Below, one piece after another: positions 1-7,265 of a stretch of 16,452 bases of DNA. A program made the translations under genes and the position numbers. The notes beneath the pieces were generated by a model. That model was given only the letters and a program-made list of their open reading frames with translations. It did not search any database and was not told the DNA's origin. Within the stretch, counting starts at the first letter, position 1; every line of letters starts with the position of its first letter. The stretch covers positions 1 through 16,452 of the forward strand of contig JBASIS010000318.1 of assembly GCA_049654905.1 (NCBI GenBank), given 5' to 3'. Source of the stretch: M0108 sp049654905 (GTDB taxonomy: Bacteria; Pseudomonadota; Gammaproteobacteria; Chromatiales; Chromatiaceae).

Positions 1-183
1 GGTCTCGTCAACGCCCAGGCCGAGGGTCGCGGCCAGGAGCAGACGCAGGACCAGGAAGGCCACAATGAGCGCCAGCACGACCCTGGCGGGACGTTCAAAA
101 ATCAGACCGCTTGACTCGGGGTTCGTCGCCCGGAGGGCCGGGCTCCTACGGGTGTCGCTGGGAGGCGGAGGGGGAAGGGTCAT
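1..183 (-). CDS. ArnT-like family-39 glycosyltransferase, N-terminal part (runs off left edge)
   Basis: The reverse strand reads an open frame of 61 codons from an ATG at 183 to the edge of the window. It opens with a short proline- and charge-rich cytoplasmic stretch. A hydrophobic segment follows at about residues 36–54 (ARVVLALIVAFLVLRLLLAA), and the visible part ends in GLGVDET. A first membrane helix followed by a periplasmic loop carrying Asp-Glu is the pattern at the start of ArnT/PMT-like enzymes; the intact neighbour at 896–2476 shows the same layout with QDEAYY. Family members transfer a sugar from a polyprenyl-phosphate donor to an acceptor on the periplasmic face. The ATG lies 6 bases after the PAP2 stop codon, so it is almost certainly third in the same operon. 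Acceptor and sugar cannot be told. Only the N-terminus is visible, so the family call rests on a short segment plus context. Confidence 0.75.
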   Translation of the reverse strand, partial: MTLPPPPPSDTRRSPALRATNPESSGLIFERPARVVLALIVAFLVLRLLLAATLGLGVDET

Positions 184-189
184 TGGCGA

Positions 190-918
190 TTATCGGGGCG
201 GGAGCAAGGCCGCTCCCGGCTCGGGAGGGGACGAAGACAAGAGCCCATCCAGCCAGTAGGCCAGGAGAGCGACAATAAACCAGGAGACCAGGATATCACT
301 CAAAAAGTGGCCGCCCGCCGCCAGGCGCGCCCAGGCGACGAGGAGGCTATAGCCCAGGGCCAACCAGAGCCAAAGCCGACGCCGGGGCGCCAGCACCAGG
401 GCGACGACGACCCAGTAGGAGGAACCGGAGGCATGGCCCGAACTGAAGGAATGCCCCCCCTGGTCGGAGGGGACGAAGGCGGGGCTAAAGACGCGGGTGC
501 CGCCAAATTCCTGGCAGTCCAGGGGCCGGGCGCGGCCCCAATGCTCCTTCAGGATACCGTTGACCAGCAGCCCAGGCCCCAAGACCAGGACCAGCAGCAC
601 CAAGGCCAGGTCCCGACTCCCGATCCCGAAACCCCGGAGCCAGCCGCGGCGACGGGCCAGCCATAGGCCCACCATGGCCGGGGTGCCCAGAACCAGGAAC
701 CAGTAGGTGGATTGATGTACCAGCCGCTCGAACCAGGTCCCACGGGCCGCGAAGCCAACCCCCGGGGTATAGAAGAAGCCGGAGACGACGAGATCTAGTT
801 GGGGCAGGAGGATGAAGATCAACCCAAGGCCCGCGAAGGCCAGCCACAGCCAGACAGGTGCGTTCAGGAAGCGGCGACCCGGGCCCGGGCTGGTCTCAGG
901 TTGAGGGATCAGGGACAT
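190..918 (-). CDS. PAP2-family membrane phosphatase
   Basis: This 242-residue integral membrane protein carries the three-part PAP2 (type 2 phosphatidic acid phosphatase) signature. Motif 1 is K124..R131-P132 in KEHWGRARP, motif 2 is SFSSGH with His162, and motif 3 is R198..H204..D208 in RLAAGGHFLSD. The two histidines and the aspartate form the usual catalytic set. About five or six hydrophobic helices are visible. Such enzymes remove phosphate from lipid pyrophosphates (undecaprenyl-PP recycling), phosphatidylglycerophosphate or lipid A, with the active site facing the periplasm. Motif 2 reads SSGH where many relatives have PSGH. Its ATG lies 23 bases inside the upstream glycosyltransferase gene and has no clear ribosome binding site, which points to translational coupling. 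Placed between two ArnT-like genes, it probably serves lipid-carrier recycling or lipid A modification; that is inference. Confidence 0.9.
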   Translation of the reverse strand: MSLIPQPETSPGPGRRFLNAPVWLWLAFAGLGLIFILLPQLDLVVSGFFYTPGVGFAARGTWFERLVHQSTYWFLVLGTPAMVGLWLARRRGWLRGFGIGSRDLALVLLVLVLGPGLLVNGILKEHWGRARPLDCQEFGGTRVFSPAFVPSDQGGHSFSSGHASGSSYWVVVALVLAPRRRLWLWLALGYSLLVAWARLAAGGHFLSDILVSWFIVALLAYWLDGLLSSSPPEPGAALLPPR

Positions 919-2476
919 AATGCAGCAGCCACCAGCGATGGATAGGTTCGGCGCAAGGGTTTGGCTGGCCAGCGGTGGCCTCTAGCAAACCCTCCCGCAG
1001 GCAATCATACAGGAGCCTTTGCCGGTCGAGCCGGAAACCCGGGATCACTGGCCGCGGGGGGTTGCGGCTCAGCAGCCACCAGCCTCCCGCCCGGGCGATA
1101 GCCTCCCGGTCCACCGGTGGGACAAGCTGGCCGCGCACATATTCCGATGCCCGGAACAGGCCGGGCCATTGGGTGATTTCCAGACCCGGGGCATAAAACC
1201 GGGTCATGGCCACGAGCTGGTAGCGGTCGGCGAAAACAGGCCCGGACAGACCCTCCAGTTCCCTGGCCAGGGCCTGAAAGCCATGGGTCTCGTGCAGGAT
1301 GCGCTGCTGGTTGTCGGGCAGGGGCAGGATGCCGGTTCGGGCGTGAAGCAGATAGAGGCTGACGAGGAACACATTGGCCCCGGCCGCCACCAGCAGGGCA
1401 CTGCGATAACCCGCCGAGGCCAGGACCGCCAGGGGGATCCCCGTCAGCAGGTAGAGCACCGCCCAATTGGGCTGAACGGCACTGAAGGCCGCCACCAGAC
1501 CAAAGAAGGCCAAGGGGAAGACTGTTCCGGCGACCAGAAGGGCGCGAGCACCCCGGTCTGAAATCCAGGGCCTGGCCTGGGCACGGAGGCGCCACCCCCG
1601 CCAGAGACCCGCGACCAAGGGAAAAAGCATCAGGCCCCAGAGGGCGGCCTGAATACCCAGGAAGCTCAGGACCGCCAGCAGACGCTCGCCCAAGCCGGCC
1701 TGTTCCAGCACGGAGGCCCGCTCGGGCAGGGCCAGGGCGGCCCCGACGGCGTCGGCCGATAGGGCGCCGGCCGAGGTGGAAAAACCATGGCCGAACTGGA
1801 AGCGGATGGTGAGCCAGTCGTTCTGGGCATTCCAGATGAGATTAGGCGCGAAGAAGAGCAGGGCCGTCAGGGCCCCCAGGTAGGGCCAGGGCGTGCGCAA
1901 GGCCTTGGGGTCCGCCCAGAGGATGGCCCAGAGAAAGACGGGGCCAATAAGGGCCATTCCATACTTGCCGAGCAGTCCCAGCCCGGTGGCCAGGCCCGCC
2001 GTCACCCAGCGGCGCCGGTCATCGCGCAGGGCCGCCAGCCCCTCGTGCATCGCCAGGGCCCAGGCCAGGGCCAGGGGGGTGTCGGGGGTGGCCAGGACGC
2101 CGGAGACCAGGCCCGCGAAAGTCGCGCCCGTCATCACCAGGGCCAGAAACACTTGCCGGGCATCCAGGCCGCAGGCGCGGTAAAAGCGAATCAGCACCAG
2201 CAAGGTCAGAGTCGCGGCCAGGAGATTGCCCAGCCGCCCCGCCAAGGCCGAGGAAGGGGCCAGCCGCGCGCCCAGACCCAGCAGTGCCACCCCCGGCGGG
2301 TGGTCGAAATAGCCCCAGTCAAGGCGGAGGGCCCAATCGAAATAGTAGGCCTCATCCTGGGTCACCGGGAGCATCCAGGCAGCCCACAGTCGCCAGAGGA
2401 GGATGAAGGAGAAGGCCGCCCAGACCACCCAGTGACGGGTGGGATCGGCATTCGGGAGCGATCGACCTGAGGGCAT
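896..2476 (-). CDS. ArnT-like family-39 glycosyltransferase
   Basis: About 526 residues with many membrane helices, belonging to the PMT/ArnT-type glycosyltransferase family 39. After the first helix comes the periplasmic loop QDEAYYFDWA, with the catalytic-type D41-E42, followed by GYFDHPP at about 56–61. This combination is typical of proteobacterial GT39 enzymes. Further family-like segments are ATPDTPL, LLGKYGMAL and PNLIWNAQNDW. The C-terminal third (from about residue 390) is a soluble, probably periplasmic domain with a Trp-rich end. Such enzymes move a sugar from a polyprenyl-phosphate donor onto a lipid, glycan or protein. The reading frame stays open far upstream, antisense to the next gene. 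I chose the ATG at 2476 because it has a GGA ribosome-binding element 5 bases upstream and leaves the right length ahead of the first helix. It is the first gene of a minus-strand operon with the PAP2 gene and a second GT39. It is not a clear ArnT, and the sugar is unknown. Confidence 0.88.
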   Translation of the reverse strand: MPSGRSLPNADPTRHWVVWAAFSFILLWRLWAAWMLPVTQDEAYYFDWALRLDWGYFDHPPGVALLGLGARLAPSSALAGRLGNLLAATLTLLVLIRFYRACGLDARQVFLALVMTGATFAGLVSGVLATPDTPLALAWALAMHEGLAALRDDRRRWVTAGLATGLGLLGKYGMALIGPVFLWAILWADPKALRTPWPYLGALTALLFFAPNLIWNAQNDWLTIRFQFGHGFSTSAGALSADAVGAALALPERASVLEQAGLGERLLAVLSFLGIQAALWGLMLFPLVAGLWRGWRLRAQARPWISDRGARALLVAGTVFPLAFFGLVAAFSAVQPNWAVLYLLTGIPLAVLASAGYRSALLVAAGANVFLVSLYLLHARTGILPLPDNQQRILHETHGFQALARELEGLSGPVFADRYQLVAMTRFYAPGLEITQWPGLFRASEYVRGQLVPPVDREAIARAGGWWLLSRNPPRPVIPGFRLDRQRLLYDCLREGLLEATAGQPNPCAEPIHRWWLLHYVPDPST

Positions 2477-2535
2477 GGCGTTCCGAGGCAGGGTCAGGGC
2501 AAGGGGGACGGCTGTCCGCCAAGGGCCCCATAGCT

Positions 2536-2541
2536 TACAAT
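2536..2541 (+). promoter_or_regulatory. Candidate -10 box for the DPM1-GtrA gene
   Basis: TACAAT lies in the 114-base divergent gap between the two glycosyltransferase genes, 50 bases before the ATG at 2591. It matches the sigma70 -10 consensus at five of six positions and stands out in GC-rich sequence. No convincing -35 box sits 17 bases upstream (TGTCCG is poor). The gap must hold promoters in both directions; I see no clear minus-strand one. Confidence 0.3.
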
Positions 2542-2590
2542 AACTGGGCCCGCGGGGAGCCGCTGGTACTCGCCACAGGAACAAGCCACC

Positions 2591-3715
2591 ATGTCCGACC
2601 CCTCCCTGGTCCTGGGCTCTTGCCCGCCGCCCGAAGTCGCCGTCATTATCCCGACCTTCAACGAGGCCGAAAACGTGGCGGAAATCGCCCGGCGGCTCCA
2701 GGCCTGCCTCCAGGGCATCGCCTGGGAGATCCTGTTCGTCGATGACGATTCCCCCGACGGCACGGCGGCGCGGGTCCAGGAACTGGCGCGGCGGGACCCA
2801 CGGATTCGCCTGCTGCGGCGGGTGGGCCGCCGCGGCCTCTCCTCTGCCTGCATCGAGGGCATGTTGGCGAGCACAGCGCCCTATCTGGCGGTCATCGACG
2901 CCGATCTGCAACACGACGAGACCCGTCTGCCCCTGATGCTGGAGCGCATCAAGGCCGGGGAGCTCGACCTGGTGGTCGGCAGCCGCTACGTCGCCGGCGG
3001 CAGCCTCGGCGACTGGAACGAGCGCCGCCAATCCATGAGCCGCCTCGCCAGCCGCCTGGCCCAACGCCTGACCCATGCCGACCTTGCCGACCCCATGAGC
3101 GGCTTCTTTCTGGTACGGGCCGAGGTTCTGGCGAACTGCGTGCATGACCTCACCGGCGTCGGCTACAAGATTCTCCTTGACCTCCTGGCCTCCTCGCCCC
3201 GGCCCTTGCAATTCGAGGAGGTCCCCTATGGCTTCCGGCAGCGCCAGGCCGGGGAGAGCAAGCTCGACAATGCCGTGCTCTGGGAATACGGGCTCCTGCT
3301 GCTGCAAAAGTTCATCGGCCCCCGCATACCCGTGCGCTTCATCGCCTTCTCCCTCATTGGCGGCTCTGGCGTCTTCGTGCATCTGGCGGTGCTCTGGTTC
3401 CTGAACCGCTTCCTGGGGGCCTCCTTCCTCCTGGGCCAGACGGTGGCCGCCCTGGTGGCCATGACCACCAACTTCTTCCTCAACAACAGCCTGACCTACC
3501 GCGACGTCCGGCTGCGCGGCCGGCAACTGATCTGGGGCTGGTTCTCCTTCGTCCTGGCCTGCGCCGTGGGCGCCATCGCCAATGTCGGCATCGCCACTTA
3601 CCTCTTCGAGGGCGATTCGGGCTGGATCCTCTCCGCCCTCGCCGGCATCCTGGTGGGCGCGGTTTGGAACTACGCCGTGACCGCCGTCTATACCTGGCGG
3701 GGCAAGGCGGGCTGA
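2591..3715 (+). CDS. Polyprenyl-phosphate sugar synthase (DPM1-like GT2) fused to GtrA domain
   Basis: 374 residues in two parts. Residues 16–235 are a family-2 glycosyltransferase of the dolichol-phosphate mannose synthase type: AVIIPTFNEAENV, VDDDSPDGT (50–58), the metal-binding DADLQHD (103–109), VVGSRY, and GESKL (221–225). Residues 248–372 form a four-helix GtrA-like membrane domain with NFFLNNSLTYR (294–304) and WNYAVTAVYTW near the end. The enzyme is expected to transfer a sugar from a nucleotide donor to undecaprenyl phosphate on the cytoplasmic face. GtrA domains are linked to flipping or anchoring such lipids. It is divergent from an ArnT-like operon, which would use exactly this kind of product. 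An AGGA element lies 10 bases before the ATG. The identity of the sugar (mannose, glucose or other) cannot be told. Confidence 0.93.
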   Translation: MSDPSLVLGSCPPPEVAVIIPTFNEAENVAEIARRLQACLQGIAWEILFVDDDSPDGTAARVQELARRDPRIRLLRRVGRRGLSSACIEGMLASTAPYLAVIDADLQHDETRLPLMLERIKAGELDLVVGSRYVAGGSLGDWNERRQSMSRLASRLAQRLTHADLADPMSGFFLVRAEVLANCVHDLTGVGYKILLDLLASSPRPLQFEEVPYGFRQRQAGESKLDNAVLWEYGLLLLQKFIGPRIPVRFIAFSLIGGSGVFVHLAVLWFLNRFLGASFLLGQTVAALVAMTTNFFLNNSLTYRDVRLRGRQLIWGWFSFVLACAVGAIANVGIATYLFEGDSGWILSALAGILVGAVWNYAVTAVYTWRGKAG

Positions 3716-3783
3716 CCCGAATGCGGCGATTGGTGCGCCGATTGGCTGCCAGCCGCCGCTGGTTTGGTGTATGTTGCGTCCCC

Positions 3784-5115
3784 ATGAACGCTAACTTTAC
3801 CGATTTCGATCTGCCCGAGGCCCTGATGAGGGGCCTGGATAAGCTGGGATTCAGCGAGCCGACCCCGGTCCAGCGGCTGGTGATCCCGCTTGCTACCGCC
3901 GGTGCCGACCTGCTGGTGACCGCCGCCACCGGGTCGGGCAAGACCATCGCCTTCCTGCTGCCCATGATGCAACGCTTCCTGGCCCAGCCGGCGCCTCGGG
4001 CAGGGATCCGCGCGCTGGTCCTGGCGCCGACCCGGGAGCTGGCCTATCAGATCCAGGAGCATTTCCTCCAGGTCGCCAGCTTCACGCGGCTGACCGCCGG
4101 GGTCATCGTCGGCGGCGTCTCCGCCAGTCAACAGGTCGCCGGCCTGCGCCGCAACCCCGACATCCTCATCGCCACCCCCGGGCGGCTCCTGGATCATCTG
4201 GAGCGGGGCGCCACCGACCTGGGGGATCTGGAGGTCCTGGTCCTGGACGAGGCCGACCGCATGCTGGACATGGGCTTCGCCCCGGATGTCATGCGGATCA
4301 TCGAGGTATGCAACCCGGACCGCCAGTCCCTGCTCTTCTCGGCGACCCTGACCCGGACCGGTATCCAGTCCTTTATCGACGCGGCCCTGCGCGACCCTCA
4401 GCGGGTCCAGGCCGACCATCACCGCGCCGCTCACCCCGACATCCAGCACCAGCGCCTGCTGGCGGATGACCTGGAGCACAAGCAGGCCCTCCTTGATGCC
4501 CTGTTGACCGCCAGCGCCGTGGAGAAGGTGCTGGTCTTTACCAACACGCGCGAGCAGGCGGCGGCCCTGGGCAATTTTCTGGTCGGCAAGGGTCATCGGG
4601 CCGCCAGCCTGCATGGCGAGCTGGACCAGGGCGAGCGCAACCGGGTGTTGAATCTCCTGCGGGAGGGCCGCATCCGTATCCTGGTGGCCACGGACGTGGC
4701 GGCCCGCGGCCTGGACGTGCCCGGGATGGACCTGGTGATCAATTTCGAGGTGCCTCGGAGTGGCAGCGATTACCTGCATCGCACCGGCCGCACCGGCCGG
4801 GCCGGGACCCTGGGCCTCGCCATCACCCTGGTGAGTTCGCCCGAATGGAACCGCATGGAAAGCATCGAGCGCTATCTCCAACTGGAGTTGGAGCCCTTGA
4901 AGCTAGCGGGCCTGGAGGCCCGCTATACCGGCCCGACCCGTTCGAGGACGCCCCGGAAGAAACCCGTAGCCAAGCGACCCAAAAAAGCGGTCGACCAGGC
5001 CCCCAAGGTCAAGGAGCGCCACCGGGACCGTAAGGCCATCGGCAAGCGGCGCCAGCCCTCCTCGGAGACGGGTGTGGATGCCGGCTTTGGCCCCCTGAAG
5101 CGGCCCAAGGACTGA
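3784..5115 (+). CDS. DEAD-box ATP-dependent RNA helicase
   Basis: 443 residues with the full helicase motif set. The Q motif is GFSEPTPVQ (22–30), motif I is AATGSGKT (47–54), Ia is APTRELAYQ, Ib is TPGR and II is DEAD (155–158). Motif III is SAT, IV is VLVFTNT, V is ATDVAARGLD and VI is HRTGRTGRAG (from 332). A basic tail of about 60 residues rich in Lys, Arg and Pro follows the second RecA domain, as in RhlE/SrmB-like helicases that bind rRNA. It probably unwinds RNA during ribosome assembly or cold adaptation. An in-frame extension upstream begins inside the preceding gene; I chose the ATG at 3784 because the Q motif then falls at the usual distance from the N-terminus. It lies 68 bases after the DPM1-like gene and is not obviously related in function. 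It resembles SrmB at the N-terminus, but the subfamily is not certain enough for a symbol. Confidence 0.95.
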   Translation: MNANFTDFDLPEALMRGLDKLGFSEPTPVQRLVIPLATAGADLLVTAATGSGKTIAFLLPMMQRFLAQPAPRAGIRALVLAPTRELAYQIQEHFLQVASFTRLTAGVIVGGVSASQQVAGLRRNPDILIATPGRLLDHLERGATDLGDLEVLVLDEADRMLDMGFAPDVMRIIEVCNPDRQSLLFSATLTRTGIQSFIDAALRDPQRVQADHHRAAHPDIQHQRLLADDLEHKQALLDALLTASAVEKVLVFTNTREQAAALGNFLVGKGHRAASLHGELDQGERNRVLNLLREGRIRILVATDVAARGLDVPGMDLVINFEVPRSGSDYLHRTGRTGRAGTLGLAITLVSSPEWNRMESIERYLQLELEPLKLAGLEARYTGPTRSRTPRKKPVAKRPKKAVDQAPKVKERHRDRKAIGKRRQPSSETGVDAGFGPLKRPKD

Positions 5116-5128
5116 GGCAAAAGCGACT

Positions 5129-6445
5129 TTAACCTACCTCTGGCACCCTCACCCGCCACAGCAAGCCGGCGCCGATCAGGAAGAGGACCAGGATCGGCAG
5201 CAGTGACAGGCGAGGATCACCCGTCACCAGGGCCGTCACGCCCACCAGGCCCGGACCCAGGACGGCGGCAAATTTGCCCAGCATGTTGTAGAAGCCGAAG
5301 AATTCCGCCGAGCGGCCCGGGGGCACGAAACCGGCGAAGAGGGCGCGGCTGAGGGCCTGGATGCCGCCCTGGACCAGGCCAATGACCGCCGCCATCAGAT
5401 AGAACTCCTCCACCCGCGTCATACCCGATGCCAGGACCACCACCAGGGCATAGACGCCAATGGCCAGCAGGATGCCAGGCTTGGCCCCCCAGCGCCCCCC
5501 CAGCCAACCAAAGGCCAGGGCCGCCGGAAAGCCGACGAACTGGGTGATGAGCAGGGCGATCATGAGACCGTCCGCCGCCAGGCCGATGGCGAGGCCGAAA
5601 TCCACCGCCATGTGAACGATAGTGTCCACTCCGTCGATGTAGAACCAATAGGCCAGCAGAAACAGGAAGATCTCCCGCCGCTGGCGGATCTCGGCCAGGG
5701 TACGGCCCAGTTCCCGGAAGGCCTCCCGCGCCGCCCGTCCCAGGGGCTGGTCGCCCTGGCCAGGGGGCTCTGGCACCCAGATGGCCACCGGTAGGGCGAA
5801 GAGGGACCACCAAAGGGCCACGCCCAGAAAGGCCGCCTGCACCGCCTCTGGGGCCCCGGCCAAGCCAAAGTGGGTGGGATAGAGGGTCATGAGGACATTG
5901 AGGGCAAACAGCAGACCGCCGCCCAGATAGCCTAGGGCATAGCCCAGGGACGAGACCCGGTGGTAATCGGCCGGGACCGCCACGGCCACCAGCAGGGCGT
6001 CGTAAAAGATGTTACTGCCGGAAAAGCCCACCAGGCCACAGAGATACAGGGCGAGGGCGAGGCCCCAGTGACCCTGGCCGACGAAATAGAGGGCGCCGGC
6101 CCCCAAGACCCCCAGGGCGGTAAAGATCAACAGAAAGCCCTTCCTGGCCCCGAGTTGGTCGGCCAGGGCCCCCAGAAGGGGGGCGCAGACCACGATGAGG
6201 GCACTGGCGGCGGTATTCGCCATGCCAAGCCAGAAGGTGCTGTCGGTCACCGCCAGGTCCGCGGCCCAGAACTGCTTGAAGAAGATCGGGAAGAAGCCGG
6301 CCATGACGACAGTGGCGAAGGCCGAGTTGGCCCAGTCGTAACAGGCCCAGGACAGGACCGCGCGACGATCATGCCCGGCCAAGCCCCCGTTCTCACCGAC
6401 ACCAGCCGTGCCCCCTCCCCTGTCCTTACTCTGTCTTGACGTCAT
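5129..6445 (-). CDS. MFS transporter, UMF1 (Atg22-like) family
   Basis: 438 residues with about 11–12 hydrophobic helices. The N-terminus carries the family hallmark CYDWANSAFATVV followed by GFFPIFFKQFW, as in bacterial relatives of the yeast vacuolar effluxer Atg22. A charged central loop (residues about 205–240, Arg/Glu-rich) separates the two halves, as usual in major facilitator proteins. Substrates of bacterial UMF1 members are largely unknown; amino-acid export is suggested by the fungal relatives. Its ATG is 3 bases after the response-regulator stop codon on the same strand, so the two are very likely co-transcribed and the transporter may be a regulatory target or functional partner. 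Its 3' end faces the helicase gene across only 13 bases, leaving no room for a conventional terminator between them. Confidence 0.88.
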   Translation of the reverse strand: MTSRQSKDRGGGTAGVGENGGLAGHDRRAVLSWACYDWANSAFATVVMAGFFPIFFKQFWAADLAVTDSTFWLGMANTAASALIVVCAPLLGALADQLGARKGFLLIFTALGVLGAGALYFVGQGHWGLALALYLCGLVGFSGSNIFYDALLVAVAVPADYHRVSSLGYALGYLGGGLLFALNVLMTLYPTHFGLAGAPEAVQAAFLGVALWWSLFALPVAIWVPEPPGQGDQPLGRAAREAFRELGRTLAEIRQRREIFLFLLAYWFYIDGVDTIVHMAVDFGLAIGLAADGLMIALLITQFVGFPAALAFGWLGGRWGAKPGILLAIGVYALVVVLASGMTRVEEFYLMAAVIGLVQGGIQALSRALFAGFVPPGRSAEFFGFYNMLGKFAAVLGPGLVGVTALVTGDPRLSLLPILVLFLIGAGLLWRVRVPEVG

Positions 6446-6448
6446 GGC

Positions 6449-7081
6449 TCACGTCGCCGGGGCATCGTTGGCCAGGATGCCAGCGACCAGGCACATGCGC
6501 ACCAATTCCGCCAGGGACTGGGCGCGCATCTTGTCCATCACCCGCGCCCGGTGAGCCTCCACCGTCTTGGTGCTGACGCCCAGGCCGGCGGCGATCTCGC
6601 GGTTGGAGCGACCCTCGGTGACCATCACCATCACCTCATGTTCCCGGGGCGTGAGTTCCGCCAGCCGCCGGGCGATCTCGGCCCTTTGCAGCCGATCGAC
6701 ACGGCGCCGCTGGTCGGCATCCAGGGCCGCGCGCAGGCTGGCGATCAGGGCCTCGTCGTTGAAAGGCTTTTCGATGAAGTCCAGGGCTCCGGAGCGCATG
6801 GCCTTGACCGCCATGGATACGTCACCGTGGCCGGTGATGATGACCACGGGGATGCGGATCTCCTCCCGCGCCAGATAGGCCTGTAGCTCCAGACCACTCA
6901 TGCCCGGCATCCGCACATCCAGCAGGAGGCACCCGGCCTGGCCCGGATAGTAGGTGCGCAGAAATTCCTCGGCGGAACCGAAGGACTGGGTGCGCAGGCC
7001 AGCGGAGGCGATCAGCCATTCCAGGGAATGGCGCATGGCCTCGTCGTCATCGACCACGAAGACGGTGGGTTCGCTATTCAT
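6449..7081 (-). CDS. FixJ-type response regulator (receiver plus LuxR HTH)
   Basis: 210 residues. The N-terminal receiver domain has the acidic pocket D11-D12-D13, the phosphorylation site D55 in LLLDVRMPG, T83 in IITGHGD, and K105 in IEKPF, so all the key residues are present. A short linker (about 118–140) leads to a LuxR/NarL-type helix-turn-helix, LTPREHEVMVMVTEGRSNRE onward, with the recognition-helix segment STKTVEAHRARVMDKM. This layout is that of FixJ/TtrR/TodT regulators, which bind DNA as dimers after phosphorylation. The likely partner is the PAS-domain kinase at 8603–11173, whose FixL-like dimerisation helix fits a FixJ-type receiver. The regulator is followed after 3 bases by a UMF1 transporter. 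The signal and target genes cannot be told. Confidence 0.93.
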   Translation of the reverse strand: MNSEPTVFVVDDDEAMRHSLEWLIASAGLRTQSFGSAEEFLRTYYPGQAGCLLLDVRMPGMSGLELQAYLAREEIRIPVVIITGHGDVSMAVKAMRSGALDFIEKPFNDEALIASLRAALDADQRRRVDRLQRAEIARRLAELTPREHEVMVMVTEGRSNREIAAGLGVSTKTVEAHRARVMDKMRAQSLAELVRMCLVAGILANDAPAT

Positions 7082-7186
7082 CGGTTTTCTCGCAATAGGG
7101 AGGATGACCTAACCGACGCGAAGTCTAGCCCATATCCCCCGGCGGTTCCTCTGGAACCTCACGCCGGGAAGCGCCTCGGCAGGGCC

Positions 7187-7198
7187 TGGTACTAAAAT
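7187..7198 (+). promoter_or_regulatory. Candidate extended -10 promoter for the DUF3422 gene
   Basis: TGGTACTAAAAT has the TG-N-TAnnAA layout of an extended -10 element, in a 184-base divergent gap between the response regulator and the DUF3422 gene. There is no recognisable -35 box, which is tolerable for extended -10 promoters. If real, it excludes an upstream ATG overlapping it at 7197 as the start codon and supports the ATG at 7266. Confidence 0.3.
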
Positions 7199-7265
7199 GG
7201 CCGGGTTTCATGGACCCCACCCCCAGCCCGGCCACGCGCGCCACTCAAACAGGTTCAACCCCATC

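Noticed and set aside
2477..3526. Long minus-strand extension of the GT39 frame across the DPM1-like gene
   Set aside because: It is antisense to a clear glycosyltransferase/GtrA protein, and its translation is rich in Gly, Gln and His with no domain, as expected of the reverse strand of GC-rich coding DNA.
3688..4881. 397-codon minus-strand frame opposite the helicase
   Set aside because: The plus strand has all helicase motifs; the reverse translation is a Gln/Gly/His-rich shadow without recognisable domains.
5116..5128. Terminator between the helicase and transporter genes
   Set aside because: Only 13 bases separate the two convergent stop codons and no inverted repeat is present.
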